IMG/VR virus record: IMGVR_UViG_3300008107_000410
Span: 1 to 35,997 of that record
Source of the DNA: a virus
Direction: 5' to 3' (one strand)
DNA length: 35,997 bases
Part shown: in pieces, positions 30,115 to 35,997 of the stretch
How positions within the stretch are numbered: the stretch's first letter is position 1
Layout of the letters: each line of letters begins with the position of its first letter
Notes under the pieces: generated by a model
The model's input: the letters and a program-made list of their open reading frames with translations, nothing else
What the model was told of the DNA's origin: nothing
Databases searched by the model: none
Position numbers and translations under genes: made by a program

Positions 30115-30846
30115 ATGAAAGAACAAAATTATAATTTAAACAATCTTGGCAATACTTTTTATCTTTTTAAAAGAGACGATGAAAAAATGATTGATGATAT
30201 AAAAAAATTTGCATTAAAATACAGAAATAAAGTAGAAAGCGATTTAGGTTTAGATAATACACAAGCTGGTTTTATGCAACAAATTTTAAATAAAAAGATT
30301 TGGGCGGATAAAACATATACTTATAATCAAAATAAAAATAAAAACACTCCTAGAAACTTTTTAGATTTTTTTTTGAGTTGGGGAGCTTTGCCAAAAGATA
30401 AAAGTTTAAATGAAAAATTGATTGCAAAATTTTTAGAAAGCTCTAATCGAATTCCTGAAAATTTAGATGTTTATTTTATTGTAACCAGAGCACAACTTAA
30501 AGATTTACTGGGAGGTCGCTGTTTGGTTGGTGAAATAAAAAAAGAAATGAAACGAGAGCCATTGTCAATCGATATTTTTGATTTAAAAGACAAGTATCAA
30601 TCTAATAAAATTAACGACGAACAATATAAGTATTTTCAAAAAATGGAGCAAAATTTGTTTAGTTTAATAGTTCACGAGGAGTTTTTTAAAACAATTATCA
30701 ATAATTCTGTTGGCAAAAAAAATGAAACAGAATTTTTTATTATGAAAGATTTAATCAAGAATTCTTTAAGAACAAACAAAAATAACCACTTCGGCAACCA
30801 TAATGGTTTTAAGCAAGATTTATGGAAAAATAACAAATTTTTTTAA
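30115..30846 (+). CDS. Hypothetical protein
   Basis: 243 aa from the ATG at 30115 (MKEQNYNLNNLGNTFYLFKR); the earlier start at 30034 overlaps the previous gene and is rejected. Segments such as LDVYFIVTRAQLKDLLGGRC and FLDFFLSWGALPKDKSL show no match I can name. The C-terminus is asparagine-rich (NNHFGNHNGFKQDLWKNN). It ends directly at the A-tract of early promoter 6. Confidence 0.65.
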   Translation: MKEQNYNLNNLGNTFYLFKRDDEKMIDDIKKFALKYRNKVESDLGLDNTQAGFMQQILNKKIWADKTYTYNQNKNKNTPRNFLDFFLSWGALPKDKSLNEKLIAKFLESSNRIPENLDVYFIVTRAQLKDLLGGRCLVGEIKKEMKREPLSIDIFDLKDKYQSNKINDEQYKYFQKMEQNLFSLIVHEEFFKTIINNSVGKKNETEFFIMKDLIKNSLRTNKNNHFGNHNGFKQDLWKNNKFF

Positions 30847-30854
30847 AAAAAAAC

Positions 30855-30883
30855 TTGACAATTTTTTTTGAATAGATTAAAAT
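30855..30883 (+). promoter_or_regulatory. Early promoter 6
   Basis: TTGACA (30855-30860), a 17-bp spacer, TAAAAT (30878-30883), preceded by an A9 tract. It drives recT. Confidence 0.82.
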
Positions 30884-30887
30884 TATA

Positions 30888-30906
30888 TTAGCTAAATTTT
30901 AGCTAA
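30888..30906 (+). ncRNA. Predicted 5'-end hairpin of early transcript 6
   Basis: TTAGCTAAA (30888-30896), one base, TTTAGCTAA (30898-30906): a perfect inverted repeat starting 5 nt after the -10 box. TTAGCTAA is itself palindromic, so it could equally be a protein-binding operator. Confidence 0.55.
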
Positions 30907-30930
30907 ATTAACAATTTAAAATTTAAATAT

Positions 30931-31734
30931 ATGAAAATAGAAAATGAAATAAAAAATACAGAAAGTGTAGAAAATACAGAAAGTGTAGAAAATACAGAAA
31001 TTCAATCAAAACAACTTAAACCTGCTGAAAAAATTACGGCACTTTTAAAAGACAAATTACAAGAATTTTTAGGTCAAGATACAAACAGATATGTAAAATC
31101 TGTAATGTCAGAAATTTTAAAACAAAATTTAACAGATTGCACTCCGTTGTCAATTTTTCAGTCAGTAAAACAAGCAGTAGATTTGGGATTGGAAATTGAT
31201 AATAGACAACATGCTCACTTGATTCAAAGAGGAAGAGATTGCACTTTTATGATCGGTTATCGTGGTTTTATTTACTCAATTAAAAAACATATTCCAAGTG
31301 CTAATATAGTAGTTAATTTAGTAAAAGACGGAGATTTATTTTCTATAAAAAAAATAGGAGATCAAGATCAATTTATTCACGAAATAAAAAATCCTTTTGC
31401 TAGTAAAGATAAAATAATTGGTGGTTATTGTTATATATCATATAACAACGAAGGAAGGGAAATTGCAAAAATTGAAACACTTTCCATTGAAGAAATTAAC
31501 AAAATTAGAAGTGTCGCAAAAACAAAAAATATATGGGATGCTTGGTTTGAAGAGAAAGCAAAAGTTGCCTGTATTCGCAGAGGTTGTAAAATTTTATTTG
31601 CTGGATTAAATAATGGAATAATAAATAAAATTATTGAAATTAATGACGAAGAATTTGATTTTGAAGAAAAAAAACCTAAAAAAGAAAATAAATTATCAAA
31701 AATTTTTATACCATTAAAAGCGCCAGTTGAGTAA
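30931..31734 (+). CDS. recT: RecT family single-strand annealing protein
   Basis: 267 aa. The core LTDCTPLSIFQSVKQAVDLG, then IDNRQHAHLIQRG, CTFMIGYRGFIYSIKKH and DAWFEEKAKVACIRRGCKIL are RecT hallmarks (P.S...A...A..LGL..., the Q/GYRG strand, the MA.KTA.RR.C-like helix). It anneals ssDNA during replication-coupled recombination, paired here with the exonuclease at 32362. The N-terminus holds an in-frame tandem repeat (NTESVE x2, 18-bp units at 30955-30990). A lysine-rich C-terminus follows the core. It is the only gene behind promoter 6. Confidence 0.9.
   Translation: MKIENEIKNTESVENTESVENTEIQSKQLKPAEKITALLKDKLQEFLGQDTNRYVKSVMSEILKQNLTDCTPLSIFQSVKQAVDLGLEIDNRQHAHLIQRGRDCTFMIGYRGFIYSIKKHIPSANIVVNLVKDGDLFSIKKIGDQDQFIHEIKNPFASKDKIIGGYCYISYNNEGREIAKIETLSIEEINKIRSVAKTKNIWDAWFEEKAKVACIRRGCKILFAGLNNGIINKIIEINDEEFDFEEKKPKKENKLSKIFIPLKAPVE
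30955..30999 (+). repeat. 18-bp tandem repeat in recT
   Basis: AATACAGAAAGTGTAGAA occurs at 30955-30972 and 30973-30990, followed by half a copy. It encodes NTESVE repeats in the disordered N-terminus and keeps frame when copy number changes. Confidence 0.8.
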
Positions 31735-31753
31735 AATATTTTTAAAAAAATAC

Positions 31754-31782
31754 TTGACAATTATTTTTTAATAATTTAAAAT
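31754..31782 (+). promoter_or_regulatory. Early promoter 7 (no hairpin)
   Basis: TTGACA (31754-31759), a 17-bp spacer, TAAAAT (31777-31782), preceded by T5A7. The spacer is almost the same as in promoter 3. No inverted repeat is seen after it; instead a C/A-rich G-free leader (ACACCACAAACACACCAC) follows. Confidence 0.82.
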
Positions 31783-31841
31783 TATTACACCACAAACACA
31801 CCACAAAAAAAACTCAATTAACAACTAAAAATAAAAAAAAT

Positions 31842-32330
31842 ATGAAAATAACAGATAAAAACGAAATATTAGAAAAAGTAAAACGATGTGCTTGTAGTTT
31901 CGAAAATGCTAGCGAGGACTTGCGAGATGATATGGAATTTGTAAAAGAGGTACTCAAAATAGATGGTAGCGCTTTAAGGTATGTTAGTGATAGATTACGA
32001 GATAATGAAGAGATTGTAAAACTTGCAGTTAAGACAAATGGTTGGGCTTTACAATCTGTTGGTGAGAAGTTTAAAAATAATCGTGAAATAGTTTGGGAAG
32101 CGGTAAAGACATGTGGCGAGGCTTTACAATTTACTGGTGAGAAGTTTAAAAATGATATAGAATTAGTCTTGGAAGCAGTTTGGCAAAATGGTAAGGCTTT
32201 ACAATATGCTGGTGAGGAGTTCCGAAAAGATATAAAAGCAATGAAGAAAGCACTTCTTTATTTGAAAATACAAACACTTTGCGGACAATTGAGAAAGCAA
32301 GAATATGAGGTAAATGTTAAGGGTTATTAA
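31842..32330 (+). CDS. DUF4116 repeat protein 2
   Basis: 162 aa with about five DUF4116 repeats: MEFVKEVLKIDGSALRYVSD, EIVKLAVKTNGWALQSVGEK, EIVWEAVKTCGEALQFTGEK and ELVLEAVWQNGKALQYAGEE. Repeats are more regular than in protein 1 (29529) and carry the LRDN/FKN spacer. It lies behind promoter 7 and before the exonuclease gene, so it is expressed with the recombination module. A scaffold or adaptor role is inferred. Confidence 0.75.
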   Translation: MKITDKNEILEKVKRCACSFENASEDLRDDMEFVKEVLKIDGSALRYVSDRLRDNEEIVKLAVKTNGWALQSVGEKFKNNREIVWEAVKTCGEALQFTGEKFKNDIELVLEAVWQNGKALQYAGEEFRKDIKAMKKALLYLKIQTLCGQLRKQEYEVNVKGY

Positions 32331-32361
32331 CAAAAATTATTTAACTAAAAATTTAAAAAAT

Positions 32362-33390
32362 ATGAAAGAAAACTTTTTTACAAATAGACAAGGGGCAATT
32401 GGAGCTTCACAAATAGCAGGATTAGTTCATTACTACTCCGATAAATTGCTTGCTAAAAATATTATTAGCCAAGAAACTTACAATGAAATTAAGAAAATGG
32501 AGGAGGTTTCTGTTAATGTTTGGAAGCAAGAAATGTCCGACATAAAATACATTGAAAGCCCGTGGAGTATCAAAGAAAAAATAAAACTAACCGCCGAAGA
32601 GTTAGAATTATTAAGTAAAAAAACAAGCAATAATAACACCAAGCGAGGTAATGAATTAGAGCGACCAGTTTTTGATAAATTTTTACAGCATTCGAAAAAT
32701 CGGAATAATAATTGCAAAGAAGTCGCAGGTTATGATAAAAAAGCTAGCAAGCAATACAAAAATTTTAAGGCAATTGCAACTATTGATTTTTTAGTTACTG
32801 TTGACGAAATTTCTGTTCCTATTTACGATTTTGAAACTAATTCGCCTATAACCGATACGACTGATTCTGTTGCATTAAATAAAGAATACATTGTCGAAAT
32901 TAAAACTAAAAATACAAGTTTAGATGCAGTTGGCAACCCAGTAAAAGAAAAGATTAATTGGATAAGCTATAAATTGCAAGTAGCTATGCAAATGGCTTTA
33001 CATAAGATTGATAATGCAGTTATTGTATTACAACAAGTGGCAACAAGGGATAAAGAACACGATATGAGTGCCGAGCTAGATATTGAAGCTATGATTATTG
33101 ATTGCGAAGAAGACAAAGAATTGATTGTTGCCGTTGAAAAAGTTTTAAAGTATTTTGATGCAGATTTTAACAATGATTTTAAGCCACAACCTGAACTTAA
33201 AAAAGATGTTGAGTTATTAGAATTTTTAGCTAGAAAGGAACTTATAATGGACTTGCCAAGCGAATTAAACAACGATATAGCCGAAATGAGCCAGTTAGAA
33301 GCTAATTATAATAGATACTGCGAATTAAAAGATAAAGTAGAAAAAACATTAAAAACTATTGCAACCGAAAATCAAAGATCTGTCATTTAA
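32362..33390 (+). CDS. YqaJ-type viral recombination exonuclease
   Basis: 342 aa from the ATG at 32362; the start at 32314 overlaps the previous gene. It shows the family's order: GAIGASQIAGLV (about 11-22), KRGNELERPVF (about 94-104, acidic residue near 98), ATIDFLV (Asp near 142), EYIVEIKTKN (Glu near 179, Lys 181) and SYKLQVAMQMALHK (Gln 206, 210). These are the E, D, ExK and Q residues of lambda-exo/YqaJ 5'-3' exonucleases. It makes ssDNA for RecT. The C-terminal ~80 residues are helical. Confidence 0.85.
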   Translation: MKENFFTNRQGAIGASQIAGLVHYYSDKLLAKNIISQETYNEIKKMEEVSVNVWKQEMSDIKYIESPWSIKEKIKLTAEELELLSKKTSNNNTKRGNELERPVFDKFLQHSKNRNNNCKEVAGYDKKASKQYKNFKAIATIDFLVTVDEISVPIYDFETNSPITDTTDSVALNKEYIVEIKTKNTSLDAVGNPVKEKINWISYKLQVAMQMALHKIDNAVIVLQQVATRDKEHDMSAELDIEAMIIDCEEDKELIVAVEKVLKYFDADFNNDFKPQPELKKDVELLEFLARKELIMDLPSELNNDIAEMSQLEANYNRYCELKDKVEKTLKTIATENQRSVI

Positions 33391-33397
33391 TGTGCAA

Positions 33398-33538
33398 ATG
33401 ACACTTCCTACAAAATGGAGTGCCGATGATATAGTTAAAAAACAAAATGCTACTAAACAAGATTATGAAGCTAGTTTATTACTTGCCGAAGGCAGTGTCA
33501 AAACAAAATCAATGTTTAAATTAATTAAAAGCAAATAG
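33398..33538 (+). CDS. Small hypothetical protein
   Basis: 46 aa (MTLPTKWSADDIVKKQNATK...). It starts 7 bp after the exonuclease stop and ends 1 bp before the next ATG at 33540, so it fills the gap exactly and is likely a real gene. No family is recognised. A short helical protein is suggested. Confidence 0.5.
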   Translation: MTLPTKWSADDIVKKQNATKQDYEASLLLAEGSVKTKSMFKLIKSK

Positions 33539-33539
33539 T

Positions 33540-33860
33540 ATGAAAGAACAAACAATAATAAATACTACAAAAACCACTTTAATTGTCGAAGAAACTAAAT
33601 ATAATGTTATAATTAATACAGAAACTTTTTTTGTTTCTATATTAAAAGATATTTTTAGTATTTTTATGCTTTTATCTGCATTATGGTTTAATTATAATTT
33701 TCTTGGCAATAGTTATATTATGATATTTATAATAATTTTAATGCTTTTTGGTTATAGTGCCAAACTGGTTTTTATTTTTTTAAAAAGTGACAAATATTTT
33801 TTTAATGTATCTTATGATAATATAGAAAAAATAAAAAAAATACTTAAACAACAACAATAA
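33540..33860 (+). CDS. Two-span membrane protein
   Basis: 106 aa with two transmembrane segments (VSILKDIFSIFMLLSALWF and YIMIFIIILMLFGYSAKLVF) and a lysine-rich C-terminal tail. No family is recognised. It lies 1 bp after the 46-aa gene and 2 bp before the third DUF4116 gene, in the same transcript as the exonuclease. Confidence 0.6.
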   Translation: MKEQTIINTTKTTLIVEETKYNVIINTETFFVSILKDIFSIFMLLSALWFNYNFLGNSYIMIFIIILMLFGYSAKLVFIFLKSDKYFFNVSYDNIEKIKKILKQQQ

Positions 33861-33862
33861 CT

Positions 33863-34348
33863 ATGAAAAAACAAGAGCCAATCACAACTGAAAAAACAAG
33901 AGCCAATCACATAATAAATAAAGAAAAAATATTAGAATTTTTAAAAAAAAATAATGTAAAAAAATGGGTGGCAGAATATCTTACTCCTGAAATGTTAGAT
34001 GATAGAAATTTTGTTTTAGAACTTGTAAGAATTGATGGTGGTATTTTAAAATATGTTAGTTCTAAGTTGCGAGACGATTATGAAATAGTTGTAGAGGCAA
34101 TCAAACAATCTGTTTTAGGTTCTCCTTTTGAATTTGCAAGCCCTAGGTTGCAAGAAAACAAAGAGATTGTTTTAATGGCAAGCAACAAAAGTTACACAAA
34201 TTTAAAATATGCAAGCCCTGTGTTAAAAGCAGATATAGAATTTATTAAAGAGGCGATGAAACAAGATTTTAATTGCTTAACTTATGCTGAACCTAGACTA
34301 AGAAAACAAATAATGGATGATTTTTTTTTAACAATTAACCAACAATAA
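33863..34348 (+). CDS. DUF4116 repeat protein 3
   Basis: 161 aa. DUF4116-type units: RNFVLELVRIDGGILKYVSS, EIVVEAIKQSVLGSPFEFAS, EIVLMASNKSYTNLKYASPV and EFIKEAMKQDFNCLTYAEPR. Unit lengths vary more than in paralogue 2. The N-terminus holds a directly repeated 12-residue-like stretch (KKQEPITTEKTRANH). Start context AATAACTATG. It is part of the small-gene run after the exonuclease. Confidence 0.72.
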   Translation: MKKQEPITTEKTRANHIINKEKILEFLKKNNVKKWVAEYLTPEMLDDRNFVLELVRIDGGILKYVSSKLRDDYEIVVEAIKQSVLGSPFEFASPRLQENKEIVLMASNKSYTNLKYASPVLKADIEFIKEAMKQDFNCLTYAEPRLRKQIMDDFFLTINQQ

Positions 34349-34350
34349 TT

Positions 34351-34545
34351 ATGAAAAAACAATTACTAATCACAACCGATTTACAAAGCGAAGATCTTTA
34401 TAAAGATTTAACAAATTATGCAAAAGAAAACGAACGATCTTTTGCTTTTATTGTAAGAAAAGCTTTGGAAGAGTTTTTAAATAAAGAAAAAAAAGAACCT
34501 CATTCTTTAAATTGGGAACCGACAGAAAAAAAATCTAAAATTTAA
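34351..34545 (+). CDS. Ribbon-helix-helix (CopG/Arc-like) DNA-binding protein
   Basis: 64 aa. A short strand (QLLITTDL) is followed by a helix (SEDLYKDLTNYAKENER) and then SFAFIVRKALEEFLNKEK, matching the RHH pattern of L...A...G.S....IR.AL..FL. The last 20 residues are charged and disordered. Two subunits would bind a short inverted repeat in DNA. It is the only recognisable sequence-specific regulator besides the terminase HTHs, so it is a candidate repressor or activator of the hairpin-headed early promoters; this link is inferred. Confidence 0.68.
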   Translation: MKKQLLITTDLQSEDLYKDLTNYAKENERSFAFIVRKALEEFLNKEKKEPHSLNWEPTEKKSKI

Positions 34546-34567
34546 TAAATTAAAAAAATAATTAAAT

Positions 34568-34615
34568 ATGATAACAGAAAAAAGACTTTCTTTTTTAAAA
34601 ATTAACCAAGAATAA
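34568..34615 (+). pseudogene. Truncated copy of the gene at 34875
   Basis: MITEKRLSFLKINQE, 15 codons. The first residues repeat the start of the protein at 34875 (MITEKKLRFLEEQ), and the DNA ATGATAACAGAAAAAA is shared. It stops 2 bp before the next ATG. Probably a remnant of gene duplication. Confidence 0.5.
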
Positions 34616-34617
34616 CT

Positions 34618-34863
34618 ATGAAAAATATTGATTTTGAAAACTTTTCAAGAATGTTTGCTGAGGCAGTATTTGTAATATTAATAATATCTATTTTGGGATG
34701 GTTAGTATATATTATACAAGAAAATTTAGAAGAACCTAAATGCGATATTGTTAAAAGGGCGGAATTTATGGAAAAATGCATGCAAACGAAAGTTCCGTTA
34801 GAAGACAAAATTAAATTAATCATGGAATGTCGATTTACTTCTAAAATATACTGTAATAAATAA
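34618..34863 (+). CDS. Single-span membrane protein
   Basis: 81 aa with one transmembrane segment (AEAVFVILIISILGWLVYII) after a short N-terminus, then a cysteine-containing C-terminal domain (CDIVKRAEFMEKC, MECRFTSKIYC) that could form disulphides if periplasmic. No family is recognised. It lies 11 bp before the gene at 34875. Confidence 0.6.
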   Translation: MKNIDFENFSRMFAEAVFVILIISILGWLVYIIQENLEEPKCDIVKRAEFMEKCMQTKVPLEDKIKLIMECRFTSKIYCNK

Positions 34864-34874
34864 TAACTAAAACT

Positions 34875-35066
34875 ATGATAACAGAAAAAAAACTTCGCTT
34901 TTTAGAAGAGCAAGCAACTATCTCAACAGATTTTGCCGAGCTAACAACATTTTTAGAAATTGAAAAATACTACCCTGAGATTGAAACAACCGAAGATAGG
35001 GAGAGAATTAGAAATTTGGCTAAAAAAAGAGTGCAAGAATTATCAAAAATCAAAAATGTAAAATAA
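34875..35066 (+). CDS. Small hypothetical protein
   Basis: 63 aa, charged and helical (MITEKKLRFLEEQATISTDF..., REERIRNLAKKR-like). A truncated copy of its 5' end is at 34568-34615. Its stop overlaps the ATG of the next gene by one base. No family is recognised. Confidence 0.58.
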   Translation: MITEKKLRFLEEQATISTDFAELTTFLEIEKYYPEIETTEDRERIRNLAKKRVQELSKIKNVK

Positions 35067-35215
35067 TGAAATTTATTGATGGATTACAATTAACTTTTAT
35101 AATTTTAAAACTAACAAAAGTTATTAATTGGAGTTGGTGGTTAGTTTTATTGCCAATGAATATAATAATATTACTTATGATAATTTTATTTTTAATTACA
35201 ACTTTTTTAAAATAA
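35066..35215 (+). CDS. Transmembrane Fragile-X-F-like small phage protein
   Basis: 49 aa. MKFIDGLQLTFIILKLTKVI followed by NWSWWLVLLPMNIIILLMII matches the pattern of the small phage membrane proteins carrying the historical name transmembrane Fragile-X-F (L...FI.LKL...I.WSWWWVL.P). Two hydrophobic helices flank a Trp-rich turn. Its start overlaps the previous stop and its TAA overlaps the next ATG (TAATG at 35213-35217), so it is tightly coupled. Function unknown. Confidence 0.72.
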   Translation: MKFIDGLQLTFIILKLTKVINWSWWLVLLPMNIIILLMIILFLITTFLK

Positions 35216-35835
35216 TGTATATAAACGACAGAAGGCTTCGATTAATTTTGTTTGCACCTTTATTTTTTAAAGATGTAATAACCCAAGGATCTGTGCAAGA
35301 AGATAGCCCAGATTTAACCAGTGAAGCAAAAGAAATTGTAAAAAATCAAGTAGATACTATTAATAACTCTATTAATTTTGCCGATAAATTTTTTATCGAT
35401 ACAAGACAAAAATATGATGTTGATAAAAAAAGATTTTTTAAGCAAGTAATTAATGTAAATAAAATTATTAGAAAATGCTATAATTTATATTACAATAAAC
35501 AAACAAAAGAATGTCAAACTACAAAAGTAGTAACTGCCGTTGTTTTTGCTTTTTATCAATTGTTTTATGATATATGCGAGCACGATGGTTTTAATTTTTA
35601 TGTTGATGAGAATAATGAGTATATTATCACAAATAAACAATATGAGTTTTTAAAGCCATATGCAAACATTATTAAAACTAATTTTATTGAACCACTGGCG
35701 ACATTAGGAGTTAATACATTAGAATATACCACTGCACAAGCTTTGAGTAAAGGTAAAAAATTTAATGAAGAAAAGTTTTACAAACAATGTGAAAGTAATG
35801 TTAAAACAATCATTAATTTATTAAAAAATATTTAA
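35215..35835 (+). CDS. Hypothetical protein
   Basis: 206 aa from the ATG at 35215; the longer frame from a TTG at 35128 overlaps the small membrane gene and is rejected. It is helical, with IRKCYNLYYNKQTKECQTTK and YEFLKPYANIIKTNFIEPLA. No catalytic motif is seen. The stop is followed directly by the A-tract of early promoter 8. Confidence 0.62.
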   Translation: MYINDRRLRLILFAPLFFKDVITQGSVQEDSPDLTSEAKEIVKNQVDTINNSINFADKFFIDTRQKYDVDKKRFFKQVINVNKIIRKCYNLYYNKQTKECQTTKVVTAVVFAFYQLFYDICEHDGFNFYVDENNEYIITNKQYEFLKPYANIIKTNFIEPLATLGVNTLEYTTAQALSKGKKFNEEKFYKQCESNVKTIINLLKNI

Positions 35836-35843
35836 AAAAACTA

Positions 35844-35871
35844 TTGACATATAGTTTTAATGGTTTAAAAT
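35844..35871 (+). promoter_or_regulatory. Early promoter 8, before thyX (no hairpin)
   Basis: TTGACA (35844-35849), a 16-bp spacer, TAAAAT (35866-35871), preceded by an A7 tract. The leader TTAACAACTTAAAATAAAA leads to the thyX ATG. No inverted repeat follows it. Confidence 0.78.
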
Positions 35872-35901
35872 TATTACATTAACAACTTAAAATAAAATAA
35901 T

Positions 35902-35997
35902 ATGACAAACTTACAAAAATATCACCAAACAATAAAAGTAGAATTATTTGATCATATGAGTAGCGATCAAAAAATAGCTGACTGTGCAAGAGTATCT
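35902..35997 (+). CDS. thyX: Flavin-dependent thymidylate synthase ThyX, N-terminus only
   Basis: 32 codons to the window edge. KVELFDHMSSDQKIADCARV matches the conserved ThyX start (VEL.DHMGSD..V..AARVS). ThyX makes dTMP from dUMP with FADH2 and methylene-tetrahydrofolate, supplying thymidine nucleotides for AT-rich phage DNA. It has its own promoter (35844). Gly is replaced by Ser in the DHMGSD motif, a small deviation. Confidence 0.85.
   Translation, partial: MTNLQKYHQTIKVELFDHMSSDQKIADCARVS

Noticed and set aside
32967-33272. Serine-rich minus-strand frame opposite the exonuclease
   Set aside because: Low-complexity serine runs are typical of the antisense of lysine/leucine-rich coding DNA; no start signal.
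1-35997. tRNA genes, integrase or repressor
   Set aside because: No cloverleaf-like sequence, integrase catalytic motifs or classical repressor gene was seen while reading; they may lie outside the window.

Overview
The window is part of an AT-rich (under about 30% GC by eye) tailed-phage genome or prophage. It has a contractile-tail (myovirus-like) virion module whose tail and baseplate order follows phage Mu, joined to an HK97-type head and packaging module. No integrase, repressor, tRNA or CRISPR is visible. The host cannot be named from the sequence. TTGACA/TAAAAT promoters with 16-17 bp spacers point to a sigma-70-type bacterial host with a low-GC genome. Most genes start without a Shine-Dalgarno sequence, behind an A/T-rich leader ending in ATATG or ACTATG.

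Layout. Positions 1-21857 are almost entirely minus strand, so transcription runs right to left: small terminase, large terminase, HK97 portal, MuF-like head protein, prohead protease, capsid, a head protein with a strong RBS and a terminator behind it, head-tail connectors, tail completion and terminator proteins, sheath, tube, frameshifting tail chaperone, tape measure, gp43-like, gp44-like, gp46-like, baseplate J, gp48-like, tail fibre, fibre-associated protein and one cut-off gene. Two plus-strand genes interrupt this block: the gp45-like spike gene, flipped exactly where Mu order predicts it, and an orphan gene between the protease and the MuF-like gene. Positions 21858-22133 are a divergent control region with a GC-rich islet beside the terminase genes, a candidate packaging site.

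Positions 22134-35997 are plus strand and look like early or accessory genes: a DUF4942-type adenine methyltransferase, pentapeptide-repeat proteins, a candidate lipoprotein, a replisome-organizer-like protein, a RecT plus YqaJ-type exonuclease recombination pair, three DUF4116 paralogues, a ribbon-helix-helix protein, many small unknown or membrane proteins, and the start of thyX at the right edge.

The most unusual feature is the early-promoter cassette. Eight near-identical promoters (A-tract, TTGACA, 16-17 bp, TAAAAT) drive short operons. In six of them an inverted repeat begins 5-7 nt after the -10 box, so the transcript would begin with a hairpin. The hairpins differ in sequence, yet two share an identical 12-nt loop on different stems. 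A conserved Shine-Dalgarno-free leader follows most of the promoters. Three genes look frame-broken (tail fibre by a 23-bp tandem duplication, a pentapeptide protein, a YopX-like gene), and the tail chaperone has a textbook -1 slippery site.
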